Shown here: positions 1-9,430 of the stretch, piece by piece
How the letters are laid out: every line of letters starts with the position of its first letter
How positions within the stretch are numbered: position 1 is the first letter of the stretch
Virus record (IMG/VR): IMGVR_UViG_3300020436_000037
Span: 1-34,353 of that record
Direction: 5' to 3' (one strand)
Source of the DNA: a virus
Length of the DNA: 34,353 bases
Translations under genes and position numbers: made by a program
Notes under the pieces: generated by a model
Told to the model about the DNA's origin: nothing
Database searches by the model: none
What the model saw: the letters and a program-made list of their open reading frames with translations, nothing else

Positions 1-402
1 TTTGGTTATGCCTCTTTGTTTTAAATACATTATAGACCTCTTATAATCAGGTGTGTTCTGTACTTGATATAATGGTCTAAACTCTTTAGGAAGTGATATT
101 TTTTCTTGAACCTTTTTATCGGAGTACTCTCTCCTCATAGGAATCATATCACCCAATAGTTCAAATAATTCTTTAAATTGTTCTCTAGTAGCTTTTAATT
201 TCTTAAATAGTTGTTTTAAATTATGACCACCAGTATTACATATCCAACAATGCCACCTAAAGGTATTGAAGTTTATTTGTAGTTTCTTTTTATGATGATT
301 ACAGAAAGGGCAATGATATGCATGCTCATTGTTTCTGAGCTGAGTACTTCTGTTCAGTAACCGTTCTACAAGTCTAAGTATTTGATTATGCTGTTTTGTC
401 AC
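1..402 (-). CDS. DNA primase, N-terminal part (runs off the window)
   Basis: This is the first 134 codons of a primase; the gene continues beyond position 1. Reading from a GTG at 402, residues about 30-55 form a zinc-binding module with CPFC and CWIC pairs (C31, C34, C52, C55) separated by a basic/aromatic stretch, followed by GGHNLKQLFKKL. This is the layout of the CHC2-type zinc domain at the N-terminus of DnaG and T4 gp61-like primases, which make RNA primers at the replication fork. The catalytic Toprim domain would lie outside the window. There is no in-frame ATG before the zinc domain, and a TAA lies four codons upstream of the GTG, so only GTG or an adjacent ATT can be the start. No ribosome binding site is visible, and the promoter -10 box ends 6 nt upstream, which suggests a leaderless mRNA. 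It could instead be a primase-helicase, since only the zinc domain is seen. Confidence 0.85.
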   Translation of the reverse strand, partial: MTKQHNQILRLVERLLNRSTQLRNNEHAYHCPFCNHHKKKLQINFNTFRWHCWICNTGGHNLKQLFKKLKATREQFKELFELLGDMIPMRREYSDKKVQEKISLPKEFRPLYQVQNTPDYKRSIMYLKQRGITK

Positions 403-408
403 AATATA

Positions 409-438
409 AATTTACAAAGCAATTACTATATAAGTCAA
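409..438 (-). promoter_or_regulatory. Sigma70-like promoter P1 for the primase gene
   Basis: On the minus strand an A-tract and GCTC lead into a TTGACT -35 box (433-438), an 18-bp spacer and a TAAATT -10 box (409-414). The upstream half matches four other promoters in this window exactly; the spacer half is degenerate here (ATTGCTTTG where the others have AAAAGCTC). The -35 overlaps the stop codon of the resolvase gene. Confidence 0.75.
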
Positions 439-944
439 GAGCTTTTTTCAAATAATGCCATAACCAAGCCGTCATAAGCATCAATATTTCTTTTATCCCA
501 ATTTCCTCGTGTAGTTTCTTTACACCATTGTTTAGTATCATACATCTCTTCTATTTTCATTTTAACATAATCTTTAGCTTTAATTCCTTTAACTCTAGCT
601 TTTCCAAATACTTGTTTTCTTGCAGTATTTGGATTTATATTATAAACTTTGAAATCAAAATTTTCTAACATAAAACAAAGTATAGCATTAAATTTAGCTA
701 ATTTAATAATAACTTGTTGAGAAGTAAATCCACCTGCAAATCCAGACAAATTATCCTCAACATTGATATTTTCTACCTCATCAATATACGAGCTATTATT
801 TAAAAAGTCAAGAACTTTTTGCACTTTATCTCTCGGTGTTTTTTCTTTTTTGATGTCGATGAATCCCATATCGAGAATCTTCTTATCTTCTGTAAATGCA
901 TATCCGACACAAGATGTCGATACATCTAATCCTAATATAACCAT
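435..944 (-). CDS. RuvC-like Holliday junction resolvase
   Basis: This 169-residue protein has the RNase H-fold resolvase layout. A first strand GLDVST carries the catalytic Asp7, the second acidic site is Glu63 in NVEDN, and a C-terminal pair sits in NIDAYDG (Asp155, Asp158). RuvC-type enzymes cut four-way DNA junctions, which in T4-like phages resolves recombination intermediates and branched replicating DNA before packaging; T4 itself uses the unrelated gp49. The length is close to bacterial RuvC (about 170 residues). The gene is the last before the primase, and its stop codon lies inside the primase promoter. It starts 8 nt after the preceding structural gene, with an AGGAG-type site overlapping that gene's end (TTAGGAGAT). 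The family call is firm; the exact substrate is inferred. Confidence 0.85.
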   Translation of the reverse strand: MVILGLDVSTSCVGYAFTEDKKILDMGFIDIKKEKTPRDKVQKVLDFLNNSSYIDEVENINVEDNLSGFAGGFTSQQVIIKLAKFNAILCFMLENFDFKVYNINPNTARKQVFGKARVKGIKAKDYVKMKIEEMYDTKQWCKETTRGNWDKRNIDAYDGLVMALFEKSS

Positions 945-952
945 TTAATCTC

Positions 953-2596
953 CTAAAAATCTAATCTTACTACAAATGTTATTGGTGTTTCAGTAGATGT
1001 TTTAATTGGTCTAGCTAATTTACCAATAGCTAGTAAAGCATAATTTTGGTCATAGAGACCAACTGTTGTTATATATGGTGAAAATAATGAGTGACTAGCA
1101 ACACCAATTAATTCATCATTATTTAAACTTTCTGCAATTATACTTCTATTTATTGTTTTATTAAACTCATCTACTTCTGCAGTACATCTATATTCGTGTT
1201 CGTTAATTTTTACTGTAGCATCCCACTCAAGTTCAAATCCATCTGAACCAGTTCCTAATGCTAAATTTTTATGTTCTCCCATAGTCTTAACAACAATCTC
1301 ACCCTGATTATACCATACATCACCAACAAATGATTCTTTAGCTCCTCTTGGAAAATCTTTTAATGCGTAAATCTGTTCTTCAGATAAATTAGTATCATAG
1401 TATCTAACCTCGTCATAACTTCCAGAGAATAAATTGGTAGCCGTTTGACTCATATGAATATCAGTTTCTCTTTCAGAGTTAGCACCCAATACCACCATTC
1501 GTTTTCTTTCTTGTGGATTATTATTACCATCCCAAGCATTAACACCACCAGTAGTTGAATTTACATTTTCAAACCATTGTGTTCCGTTCCAAAGATAGAA
1601 ACTTTGTTTCTGTTCAGTATAATCAATTGAAAATGCAGCGAAGTGCCAACTTCCTGAAATTAATGCATTAGTATGAGAATTAGATGCACCATTTCCTCTA
1701 GTGACTATTATGTCACATTCACCATTACTATCGTATGCTCCATTTTCTCTTAATCCAAAATACTCTGATAAATCTCTTGATATAATTCTAGCTTCAGATG
1801 ATGCATTATTATGACCATCTGGTTTAAACCAAAAAGTCCAAGTCTGTTTATTCTGATTTATTAAATCTTTATGTTCAGCTAATCTAACACCACTCATACC
1901 ACCTTCACCACCTATCGAGTTAGAAGTCTTTATAGCGAATCCATCAAATATAGAAGCTGTATCATAGTATGTTGTCCAAGTAGAACCAGTATGATGTGCG
2001 TGATTACCATAACCTGAATAATCAATATAAGGTTCAGACGCATTATCAAATTTCCAATAACCCTTTAAACTTGAACTTGGTGGCCAATATGAAGATGATG
2101 TACTACTATCCCAAGATGCTGATTTGGTAGAACTGTATAAGTTACCTAACTTATCATCTAAATAAACTTCACCATTTAATGAACCACTACTAGTTGTAAT
2201 CTTAACTGTTCCGGGCTTAATACCTTCACCAAATTTTTGTTGTGGGATACATATGTGAGTTATAGAAGCACTTTGATGTGTTGGGAATGGAACATCTTCT
2301 GCATTAGTAACATAGTTTTTTTCTAAAACTTCTCTAGTATTATTAGTAATTGTTTGTGCAGGGTCATATTCAAATTTATAATGTAACTTATTAACTAGAT
2401 GATAAATAGTTCTCTTATATATACCATTTGTATTTTTTTCTTCTGCAGTATAGAAGTGGTCATCATAATTAATACCTTCAGTAACAGATACTCCACTTGA
2501 ACTATCAATATTATCTACTGTAGGCGTATACTTCTTGTGTGCTTTGAAAGGCGTTATTGTTATTTCGCTTGGTTGTAGTCGCTTAAATATTGACAT
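953..2596 (-). CDS. Virion protein with LamG-type lectin domain (probable tail or baseplate appendage)
   Basis: This 547-residue protein has a central concanavalin A/LamG-like jelly roll at roughly residues 185-420. It opens with GYWKFDNAS and closes with SGSYDEVRYYDTNLSEEQI, which are characteristic of LamG_3-type folds that bind sugars or surfaces. The last about 45 residues (YITTVGLYDQ, LLAIGKLARPI, VVRLDF) are closely similar to the C-terminus of the product of 2626-3813, so both proteins probably share an assembly or docking module. It lies at the end of the baseplate/tail operon, 29 nt after its neighbour. A role as a host-contacting appendage is inferred from the lectin fold and position; no enzymatic motif is visible. 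Confidence 0.65.
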   Translation of the reverse strand: MSIFKRLQPSEITITPFKAHKKYTPTVDNIDSSSGVSVTEGINYDDHFYTAEEKNTNGIYKRTIYHLVNKLHYKFEYDPAQTITNNTREVLEKNYVTNAEDVPFPTHQSASITHICIPQQKFGEGIKPGTVKITTSSGSLNGEVYLDDKLGNLYSSTKSASWDSSTSSSYWPPSSSLKGYWKFDNASEPYIDYSGYGNHAHHTGSTWTTYYDTASIFDGFAIKTSNSIGGEGGMSGVRLAEHKDLINQNKQTWTFWFKPDGHNNASSEARIISRDLSEYFGLRENGAYDSNGECDIIVTRGNGASNSHTNALISGSWHFAAFSIDYTEQKQSFYLWNGTQWFENVNSTTGGVNAWDGNNNPQERKRMVVLGANSERETDIHMSQTATNLFSGSYDEVRYYDTNLSEEQIYALKDFPRGAKESFVGDVWYNQGEIVVKTMGEHKNLALGTGSDGFELEWDATVKINEHEYRCTAEVDEFNKTINRSIIAESLNNDELIGVASHSLFSPYITTVGLYDQNYALLAIGKLARPIKTSTETPITFVVRLDF

Positions 2597-2625
2597 CTAT
2601 TTGTCCCCATTTATGAGCACCCAAC

Positions 2626-3813
2626 TTAGAAATCAAGTTTAACTTTTATCACTGCTTCTCTAGAGAATGATTTCAATAATGGTTTAGATAATTTAGCTAC
2701 AGCTAAAAGCTCTTTAGCATCATTATAAAGACCAACTGTTGTTATATATGCTTTTGGGTCTGTTTTAAATTCATCGTTTACAGGTATACCAGTTATTTGA
2801 TTTGCCCAAGTTGGATTGTTTGAAAAGTTATATTCACTACTATGTACTCTACAAAAATAATGTGTAGATGTCACATCTTCTTCAGAACGAGCTTTGAAGT
2901 GAGCGAAGGTTTCAGCAGCCGCAGAAGCACTTAATGCGGTAAAGAAAAATCCGTGATTAGCAGAAGTAGTATCAGAAGTGGTTATGTCCCAACCAACTGA
3001 AGCACTTATTTGTCCACTAAATACAATCATACCAACATCTGGATAAACAAATCCATATTTTTGAGTACCTACTTGACCACCATCAATTGTACCACTAACG
3101 ATGTTAAATACTCTAGCACCAGAACCAGTACCAGCAGATGTTGATTGTCCACTATCGTCTATAAACTGAAGAACATTTTGAGAACCACTTAATTTTAATT
3201 CCCAATTTCCAGGGTCAAGTCTCTCTTTATATAGAGGTCTAGAAATATTTATTGCATAAAAATCATCTTCGTAATTTGATGTACCAACAATTGGAGAGAA
3301 TGAAAATCTTGTATCCCCAGGATTTAATACTGTGTTAACATGCTGAGAATAAATAGCTTTATATGGTCTATTATCTGTTATTCCACCCGAACCACTACCA
3401 GCATAGTGACCATATGCTATAGAAAATTGTACAGCAGAATTTTCAGTACCAGGAGCTAAATTATAAATATCCCAGTAATAAGTTCCTTGTGTCGAACCAG
3501 TTTGTGTGGAAGATGTAAAGAATGAACTCAATGAAGATGTACTGTTAGTCCATAGTGGAGTAGTAACTTTCTGCATCACATTTTCTACTAAATCATCTGA
3601 CATATTAAATTTACTAAAGGCTTTAGATACTGTTGCATCTATTGTGGCTTGGGTCGAAAGTAATGTTTCTAATTTAGGTCTAATATTAGTTTGTAAAAAA
3701 CCACCTATTCCACCAGCAGCTATATTACCACCTAGTTGTTTACCTTCCATTTGGTCATCTGCTAAAGCTTGTCCGATTTGCTCTATCAATTGTTCTACAC
3801 TTACATTTGCCAT
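2626..3813 (-). CDS. Structural protein sharing the C-terminal module of its neighbour
   Basis: This 395-residue protein begins with a helical region (about residues 1-95: MANVSVEQLIEQIGQALADD and following) that includes a Gly-rich GGNIAAGGIGG. A Ser/Thr/Gly-rich beta region of the kind common in phage fibre and baseplate proteins follows. Its C-terminus (YITTVGLYND, LLAVAKLSKPL, VIKVKLDF) repeats that of the downstream gene product. T4-like marine phages carry proteins with this ending among their structural genes, but the function is unknown to me. It follows the 3834-4523 gene by 20 nt, with a GGAGAATA ribosome binding site. Confidence 0.6.
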   Translation of the reverse strand: MANVSVEQLIEQIGQALADDQMEGKQLGGNIAAGGIGGFLQTNIRPKLETLLSTQATIDATVSKAFSKFNMSDDLVENVMQKVTTPLWTNSTSSLSSFFTSSTQTGSTQGTYYWDIYNLAPGTENSAVQFSIAYGHYAGSGSGGITDNRPYKAIYSQHVNTVLNPGDTRFSFSPIVGTSNYEDDFYAINISRPLYKERLDPGNWELKLSGSQNVLQFIDDSGQSTSAGTGSGARVFNIVSGTIDGGQVGTQKYGFVYPDVGMIVFSGQISASVGWDITTSDTTSANHGFFFTALSASAAAETFAHFKARSEEDVTSTHYFCRVHSSEYNFSNNPTWANQITGIPVNDEFKTDPKAYITTVGLYNDAKELLAVAKLSKPLLKSFSREAVIKVKLDF

Positions 3814-3833
3814 TTTTATATTCTCCTATTTAA

Positions 3834-4523
3834 TTATCCAGCGGCGTTGGTATTCTCAGTTTGTGGAACAACTTTAATGTCCAATGTTTTCTGAGCACCA
3901 GTCTCATTACCGATAATTGTAATTTTTGTAAATTTGTTCGTTGTTGAAATAAGATTTTTTGGAGTTAACTTCATAACTTTACCAACCTCACTAATTGTAT
4001 ATTGTTGGGTAATGTCTCCTAAGAAAGATGGAACAGTACCGACTAAATTAGCATCAACACCTTCTGTAACATTAAGACTTGCGAATTGACCATTATGTAG
4101 AATAAATGTATATCCTAATGTTTGGTCTGCACCAGCTATGTTAGCAGTTACTGGAGATAAAGTAACTTCTGTATTTTGTGTTACTGTCAAGGTAATCATA
4201 CCAGTTGTACCCAAATCTAAACCAACATCAATAAGTGGAACTTTTGGAGTTCCCTTTGGTAGTGTTAAAAGTTTAGACTTCATAATTTGAGTCTCATCCG
4301 AAACAGCTTCTAGTAATGGTGTATTTTCTATAATTGAACCATAATAAGCTGAACCATTGGGGTGCGTCGGGTCCCATAATGAATAATCAATTTCGTCATC
4401 ACCTAACGCAAATTGAGTAATGTGAAATCCATTCACACTTTTTCCACCTGACGCTAATCTTTCTCTACCTTTTTTTGTAAGTATAGCATCTACTGTTATC
4501 GTAGTATTGTCAAGATATGCCAT
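3834..4523 (-). CDS. Conserved T4-like marine phage structural protein
   Basis: This 229-residue protein has an N-terminal region with a pattern I recognise from T4-like cyanophage structural proteins: a short AYLDN start, TKKGRERLA, an ITQFALGDDEIDYSLWDPTHPNGS segment, then ENTPLLEA. The second half (about residues 105-220) is rich in beta-strand Thr/Val, with ITLTVTQNTEVTLSP and KITIIGNETG, and resembles an Ig-like or fibre domain. It is the first gene after a 117-nt gap that holds the conserved AT-rich promoter motif at 4593-4606, so it probably opens a late unit of four genes ending with the resolvase. The start is supported by TAGGAGATAAAAT before the ATG. Confidence 0.6.
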   Translation of the reverse strand: MAYLDNTTITVDAILTKKGRERLASGGKSVNGFHITQFALGDDEIDYSLWDPTHPNGSAYYGSIIENTPLLEAVSDETQIMKSKLLTLPKGTPKVPLIDVGLDLGTTGMITLTVTQNTEVTLSPVTANIAGADQTLGYTFILHNGQFASLNVTEGVDANLVGTVPSFLGDITQQYTISEVGKVMKLTPKNLISTTNKFTKITIIGNETGAQKTLDIKVVPQTENTNAAG

Positions 4524-4592
4524 ATTTTATCTCCTATATAATTTTTTTATTCGAAATATCTATAACTCGTTTAATATAAACAATAATTTTGT

Positions 4593-4606
4593 TCATATAT
4601 AAATAT
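4593..4606 (-). promoter_or_regulatory. Candidate late promoter motif (copy A)
   Basis: On the minus strand this reads ATATTTATATATGA. The same 14 bases occur exactly at 18867-18880 and 25587-25600, each in an intergenic region upstream of a minus-strand gene. It lies 70 nt upstream of the 4523 start. The opposite strand of the motif contains the T4 late octamer TATAAATA, so strand polarity is uncertain. Confidence 0.55.
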
Positions 4607-4640
4607 AGTCGAATTGAATTTTTATTCATTTATTTATCAA

Positions 4641-7600
4641 TTATTGTACTTGTAATGTATTTGGTGAAGTATTTGAGACTACCAATACAGTTGGTGATGT
4701 TTCGTGTACTTCAAATGCGTCTTTTCCATCATAAGTAGTTGTTATCGTATTCTTAATTCCTGTATATTTTTGTGCTTTATATGCATAATTATTTGGTGGT
4801 ACTGCTTCTGATGGTAGAAATCCTAAACTTGCCATATCAGAATCTATTGAACCAGTTATACTCCTATCATTATCCCAATACCCATATGGTATTTGATTTT
4901 TAGCTACAACTTGACCGTCAGTTAAAACACACTCATATTGAGAAGAACTATGTACTAAATACTTGTAATTTAAAACTTGTTTATGAATAAATGGATGATA
5001 TGCTTCTTTTTCTGGATTACCGTGCCATAACTCTGGATTAGAAACATATCCAGCTCCCCCATCTCCTACAATATAAGAAGAAGACTCGTGAGAACCTTGA
5101 AACTTTTTAATATCAGCTAAATAAGTAGTTGAGACACCATTTTGTAAACCATCTTCAACATTTCCAGAGGAAGTAAGGTTATAAAGTAAATTAGCATTTA
5201 ATTCTGTTTCTTTAGAAGCTGAAGTTTGTACAATTATATTATCTAAAACAAGATTGAAATCATCAACTGTTGGAGCTGTTAAACTAGAGGTAGTTGATAA
5301 ATTAACTTCTAACTTATTACCTAAAGTTACCGTATCATTAAATACTTGACCACCAACAACATTATATAAATCGGCTTCAGCAGCAATACTATCTGTATTT
5401 AAATCTACAGAACCACTATTATACTGAAATGAACCTTCAGTAGAAGCAGTTAAGTTTGGCCCTCTATCATAATAATCTATAGCAATATTTTCACCAGGTA
5501 CATCTCTACCTTTAGTATTTCTAAAATGAGTTTCCTCCTTAACAAGTTTTTTCCAACCGGAAAATTTAGACCTTTCTAATAAATGCGGTTCAATTAACAA
5601 TCCAACACTTTCGTGAGCTCTATATGGTATTAGACTTTTTATATGGTCAAACAGAGTAGAATCATACATTTGAATTAATCTAATATAATCAAAAAAATTA
5701 TTTAAATTATCATATCTTTGAAAATATAATTTTCTAAGTGTTTCTAATTGAGTATATTTATCCTTATAAATATCTGCAGGGTCTCCTAGTAAATCATCTA
5801 ACTCTAGACCAGAAAAATCTGCTATTATATCTTCATTTATAGGTTTTACTGGAGAAAAATAAACATCTAATTTTGGTGAATCAACAGGTGAATAATCATT
5901 AGCTCTTTTTTCAGCTCTTACTTTTGTACTAAGATTTCCATCAAGAGTTGCACTCTCAATTCGAATTTTATTAGATGTCAATCTATTAGCACCAATGTTT
6001 GGTATTTCAAAATTATTCTCTATATCAAAACCTTTAAGAGATTTATTTGTTGTTCCAAAATTAATTAAAGATGCAGTTTCTTGATATGTTTGTATACTAG
6101 CTATATTAGAACTAGAAAGTACATTTGGTGTAGATACACCAGGTGTTTCAAATTCATATTCAGAATTAAATGGAAATCTAACTTCCAAGTTATCATAGAA
6201 AGAACTTGTTGTTCCACCAGCAAAAGAATAAGGAGCTTTTGTATGAATGTTTATTGTTTTTTCTAGTAAAGGTTTATTCCATAATCTAACCTCAGATATA
6301 CTACCACTAAAGAAATGAGGCATATCAGAACCAGAGTCACCAATGTACAAATTATCTGATGATGTGAAACTACTCTTATATGAAGCTTGTGATGCAGAAA
6401 ATGACATAGATGTATGTGATGAGAAAGAAACCCTATCACCTACTGCTTGCTTAACATATAATTCATATGTTTGGTCAATATCAGATGCATCTGAAGCCGA
6501 AGTTCTCTGAAGAGTTACTTGCCAAAACTTTTTATTAAAAATTGGAAGTACTTCACTAAACATTGTTTTATATCCTTCTGAACCTGAGATGTTAAATGTT
6601 AAATATCCCCAATCAGTCATTGAAGAAGATACTGTATTATATTGGTCTCTACCAGGTATACCACTTGGAAAACTAGGTAACATTGATGTACCAGTTCCTT
6701 GACCTATATCGTGATACAAACTACCACTCAATGTGTTAGCTCTTATATCCCAATTTACACTTGCAGTAGCTCCTCCACCTAATGTGGCCAATCTAACACT
6801 ACCACTACTACCATCGCCGATTGTACCAATTCTCATTATAGATGGTGTAAAAGTAGTATTTAAATCCTCATCAAACGCAAATCTAAACTGAAGTGCATCA
6901 GGTCTTCTACTTGTTTTTGATGTAGCTTTCCAATTTAAATCTACATACTGATTACTAGCAGTATAATGAAGTGCATGTGCAAAAGATTCTTTTGTATAAA
7001 TTTGTTTTCCTACCTCTGTTGGGCCTCCATACTCTTGAATCTGTAGTATTGTTTGTGGAATACCATAACAAGATATTAAAGCTTTAACTGAACGAGCAGT
7101 TCCTTTTGTTTTTAACATATAAGGTAAATTGTTTAATAACCTTCTCCATATTTCTTTTGTATAATCATTAGCACTTAATTGTGTATTTTGAGAACCTTCT
7201 ATGTCATATGTAATTGTGTAATTACTTGAACTAAATTCACCACTATATGCAGGTGATATTGAAGCTGATGTATGATATACATTAGTTATAGTAGCTTCAA
7301 AGTTTGAGCCTGATGGATTCTCATTATCTGATATAAACAAAGTTCCATCTTCTAAATCATTTGAAAAAGCTCCATCTTGTAAAGTTATTTTACTAGCACT
7401 TATAGTTATAGTTCCTTCATTATATTGATTTTCTCCAAGTGCATATTTCCACAATTTAACTAAATCATTTCCACTATTTAATTTTAATCCGTGAGATTTA
7501 GCTATAAAATATGTTAAATCTTTATGTAATCCTTCATAATTTTTTGTACCCTCGACATTTGGGTCAAAATTATATATAGAGTCAATATTGTGTGCTCTAT

Positions 7601-9416
7601 TTGATATATCAGTCATATGTTTAGCATATGTCCAAACTGTATCAAAATGTTGTCCCATCATATTTAAAAATAAAAGATATTCAGAATTTTCATCTCCTGT
7701 TTTCATATGAATAGGAACATTAGATTGTAAAGAATCTTCATTATAATTATCGTGATTTAATGCATTAGAACTTTGATTAGAATACCAAGTTGTAAATTCT
7801 GACGATGTAACTGAATATAATATATATGGTTTTGTTGAATTTTGTTTTGGTGCTGTAGCATCTTGATAATCAACAGTACCAGTAGCTCCTAATCCACTTT
7901 CAGATATAAATGAACCACTTTCATAGTATAAGAATTTTTCATATGAGTCTAAACCACTTATCAATTCTCTTTTTAATTTTTTATAATGATTAACAGTTAG
8001 AGTTGAACCGGAAACTAATGTAAAAGCATCAGATTTAGAATCATATGATTCTATCAATCCTAATTTATATTTAAAATTAGCTAATCTTTCATTAGCAGAA
8101 CCAAATTTAACAAAATTTCTATAATCTGTAAAATCTATGTTTAATGATTGTGCTAAATGACTACCAGATATATAAAAATCTATTAGGTTTTGCTGAGTAG
8201 TTGGTTTAGAACCCAACACCTCTTCCCAAGTTTCAAACTGGTCCATTTGTTTAGGTTTAAAATCTATATCAATTTTTTTATTATGTGGTGCTAAAACATT
8301 TAATTGTCTTTGATTTTGTGGAACTCCTACTAAATTTATCTTATCAATAACTGGTGGACTATAAAATTTAGTTAAAGAAAGTTGAGTTCTTTCTGTAACT
8401 TCTTCTGGTAGAGGTTCTAAAAACTTTACTACGATTCCGTGTGGAGCTTCTGGATAAGTTACATCATCTTTTACCCAATTAGTAATTAAAGAAAATTGAT
8501 TATCACCAAAGTTCGCATAAATATCTAATGTTTCTGGGTCAAGAATATCAAATTGTTGATAATTTCTCAAAACTCTTTGAGCTAATTTTAACCAAGCTTC
8601 TTCATTAGTTCCACCTTGTGTATTTAATGATTGTAATTTATCTTGAGGAAATCCAGACTCTTTTAATTTTTCAACTGATAATTTTGTTTCTAATTTATTT
8701 GTATTGTTTATAAATTCACCACCAATATAACTACCAGGTGAACCTTGACCTGCATTATATCCAAGAATGTAATCAACCATTATCATAGCTTCAGAAGGTG
8801 TTATAAATTCTTTTATAGGTTGACCATCTGAACTAGTTTCTGGACTATCAAATCCTACATTCAGTCCTTGAACAATATCAAGAACATTAACATCACCATC
8901 TTGATTAACATCAAACATTTCAAATCCAACAGAAGCACCTATGTTTACTTTATTAGCAAAATGAGTAAATTCTAAATTGGTTTTAAAATCATTATAAAAA
9001 TTTCTAGTTTTTACAGGAAATATTAAAGCTTCTGTTCTAGATGGTGATATGGTATGTATATAGCAATTATTATGAGTTAACTGCTGATATACATTATAGG
9101 TATATTTATACCTACCTAATGAAAATCCCAACTCATTTAATTCCTTATCAGGATTTAATTGTAAAATAGAAGCACCATCTGAACCAGATTTGGGAGCTAA
9201 TTGATATTGAACACCTTCAAATTTAGAACCTAGTGGATTATCTTCTATTGAATATGCATGAAATTCTATTTTATCATCAGAACCACCGAAAGTATTATAT
9301 GGAAATTCAACACCAACCTCAATTAGTGCAGAAGTCTTTTTATCTATATAATTACCAGTAGCCTTTCCTGGTGTTTCTTTTATATCATCATAATTTTTAT
9401 AGTCTTTTATTGGCAT
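4641..9416 (-). CDS. Very large tail/baseplate structural protein with a dockerin-like motif and a LamG-like domain
   Basis: At 1591 residues this is the largest protein in the window. Near the N-terminus (residues about 169-184) it has DVNQDGDVNVLDIV, the calcium-loop pattern of a dockerin/EF-hand repeat, followed at about 205-220 by a second helix ending in DYILGY. Between roughly residues 800 and 1060 lies a LamG-like jelly roll ending in FFSGSISEVRLWNKPL. A region near 1190-1290 (LRKLYFQRYDNLNNFFDYIRL and a segment with SLIPYRAHESVGLLIEPHLLERS) is helical. The rest is Ser/Thr/Asn-rich beta structure. Its place directly downstream of baseplate wedge genes suggests a baseplate-attached or short-fibre protein, but no T4 counterpart can be assigned from sequence alone. 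It follows the 941-residue gene by 14 nt, so the two are co-transcribed. Confidence 0.6.
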   Translation of the reverse strand: MPIKDYKNYDDIKETPGKATGNYIDKKTSALIEVGVEFPYNTFGGSDDKIEFHAYSIEDNPLGSKFEGVQYQLAPKSGSDGASILQLNPDKELNELGFSLGRYKYTYNVYQQLTHNNCYIHTISPSRTEALIFPVKTRNFYNDFKTNLEFTHFANKVNIGASVGFEMFDVNQDGDVNVLDIVQGLNVGFDSPETSSDGQPIKEFITPSEAMIMVDYILGYNAGQGSPGSYIGGEFINNTNKLETKLSVEKLKESGFPQDKLQSLNTQGGTNEEAWLKLAQRVLRNYQQFDILDPETLDIYANFGDNQFSLITNWVKDDVTYPEAPHGIVVKFLEPLPEEVTERTQLSLTKFYSPPVIDKINLVGVPQNQRQLNVLAPHNKKIDIDFKPKQMDQFETWEEVLGSKPTTQQNLIDFYISGSHLAQSLNIDFTDYRNFVKFGSANERLANFKYKLGLIESYDSKSDAFTLVSGSTLTVNHYKKLKRELISGLDSYEKFLYYESGSFISESGLGATGTVDYQDATAPKQNSTKPYILYSVTSSEFTTWYSNQSSNALNHDNYNEDSLQSNVPIHMKTGDENSEYLLFLNMMGQHFDTVWTYAKHMTDISNRAHNIDSIYNFDPNVEGTKNYEGLHKDLTYFIAKSHGLKLNSGNDLVKLWKYALGENQYNEGTITISASKITLQDGAFSNDLEDGTLFISDNENPSGSNFEATITNVYHTSASISPAYSGEFSSSNYTITYDIEGSQNTQLSANDYTKEIWRRLLNNLPYMLKTKGTARSVKALISCYGIPQTILQIQEYGGPTEVGKQIYTKESFAHALHYTASNQYVDLNWKATSKTSRRPDALQFRFAFDEDLNTTFTPSIMRIGTIGDGSSGSVRLATLGGGATASVNWDIRANTLSGSLYHDIGQGTGTSMLPSFPSGIPGRDQYNTVSSSMTDWGYLTFNISGSEGYKTMFSEVLPIFNKKFWQVTLQRTSASDASDIDQTYELYVKQAVGDRVSFSSHTSMSFSASQASYKSSFTSSDNLYIGDSGSDMPHFFSGSISEVRLWNKPLLEKTINIHTKAPYSFAGGTTSSFYDNLEVRFPFNSEYEFETPGVSTPNVLSSSNIASIQTYQETASLINFGTTNKSLKGFDIENNFEIPNIGANRLTSNKIRIESATLDGNLSTKVRAEKRANDYSPVDSPKLDVYFSPVKPINEDIIADFSGLELDDLLGDPADIYKDKYTQLETLRKLYFQRYDNLNNFFDYIRLIQMYDSTLFDHIKSLIPYRAHESVGLLIEPHLLERSKFSGWKKLVKEETHFRNTKGRDVPGENIAIDYYDRGPNLTASTEGSFQYNSGSVDLNTDSIAAEADLYNVVGGQVFNDTVTLGNKLEVNLSTTSSLTAPTVDDFNLVLDNIIVQTSASKETELNANLLYNLTSSGNVEDGLQNGVSTTYLADIKKFQGSHESSSYIVGDGGAGYVSNPELWHGNPEKEAYHPFIHKQVLNYKYLVHSSSQYECVLTDGQVVAKNQIPYGYWDNDRSITGSIDSDMASLGFLPSEAVPPNNYAYKAQKYTGIKNTITTTYDGKDAFEVHETSPTVLVVSNTSPNTLQVQ

Positions 9417-9430
9417 CTATTTTCCTCTTT

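Noticed and set aside
3506-3877. Open frame on the plus strand
   Set aside because: It lies opposite a well-supported structural gene, has no ribosome binding site, and its composition is a reflection of the opposite-strand codons.
4593-4606. T4 late box TATAAATA read on the plus strand here and at other sites
   Set aside because: No plus-strand genes exist for it to serve, and such octamers are expected by chance in this AT-rich sequence; only the longer 14-base motif is treated as meaningful, with polarity left open.
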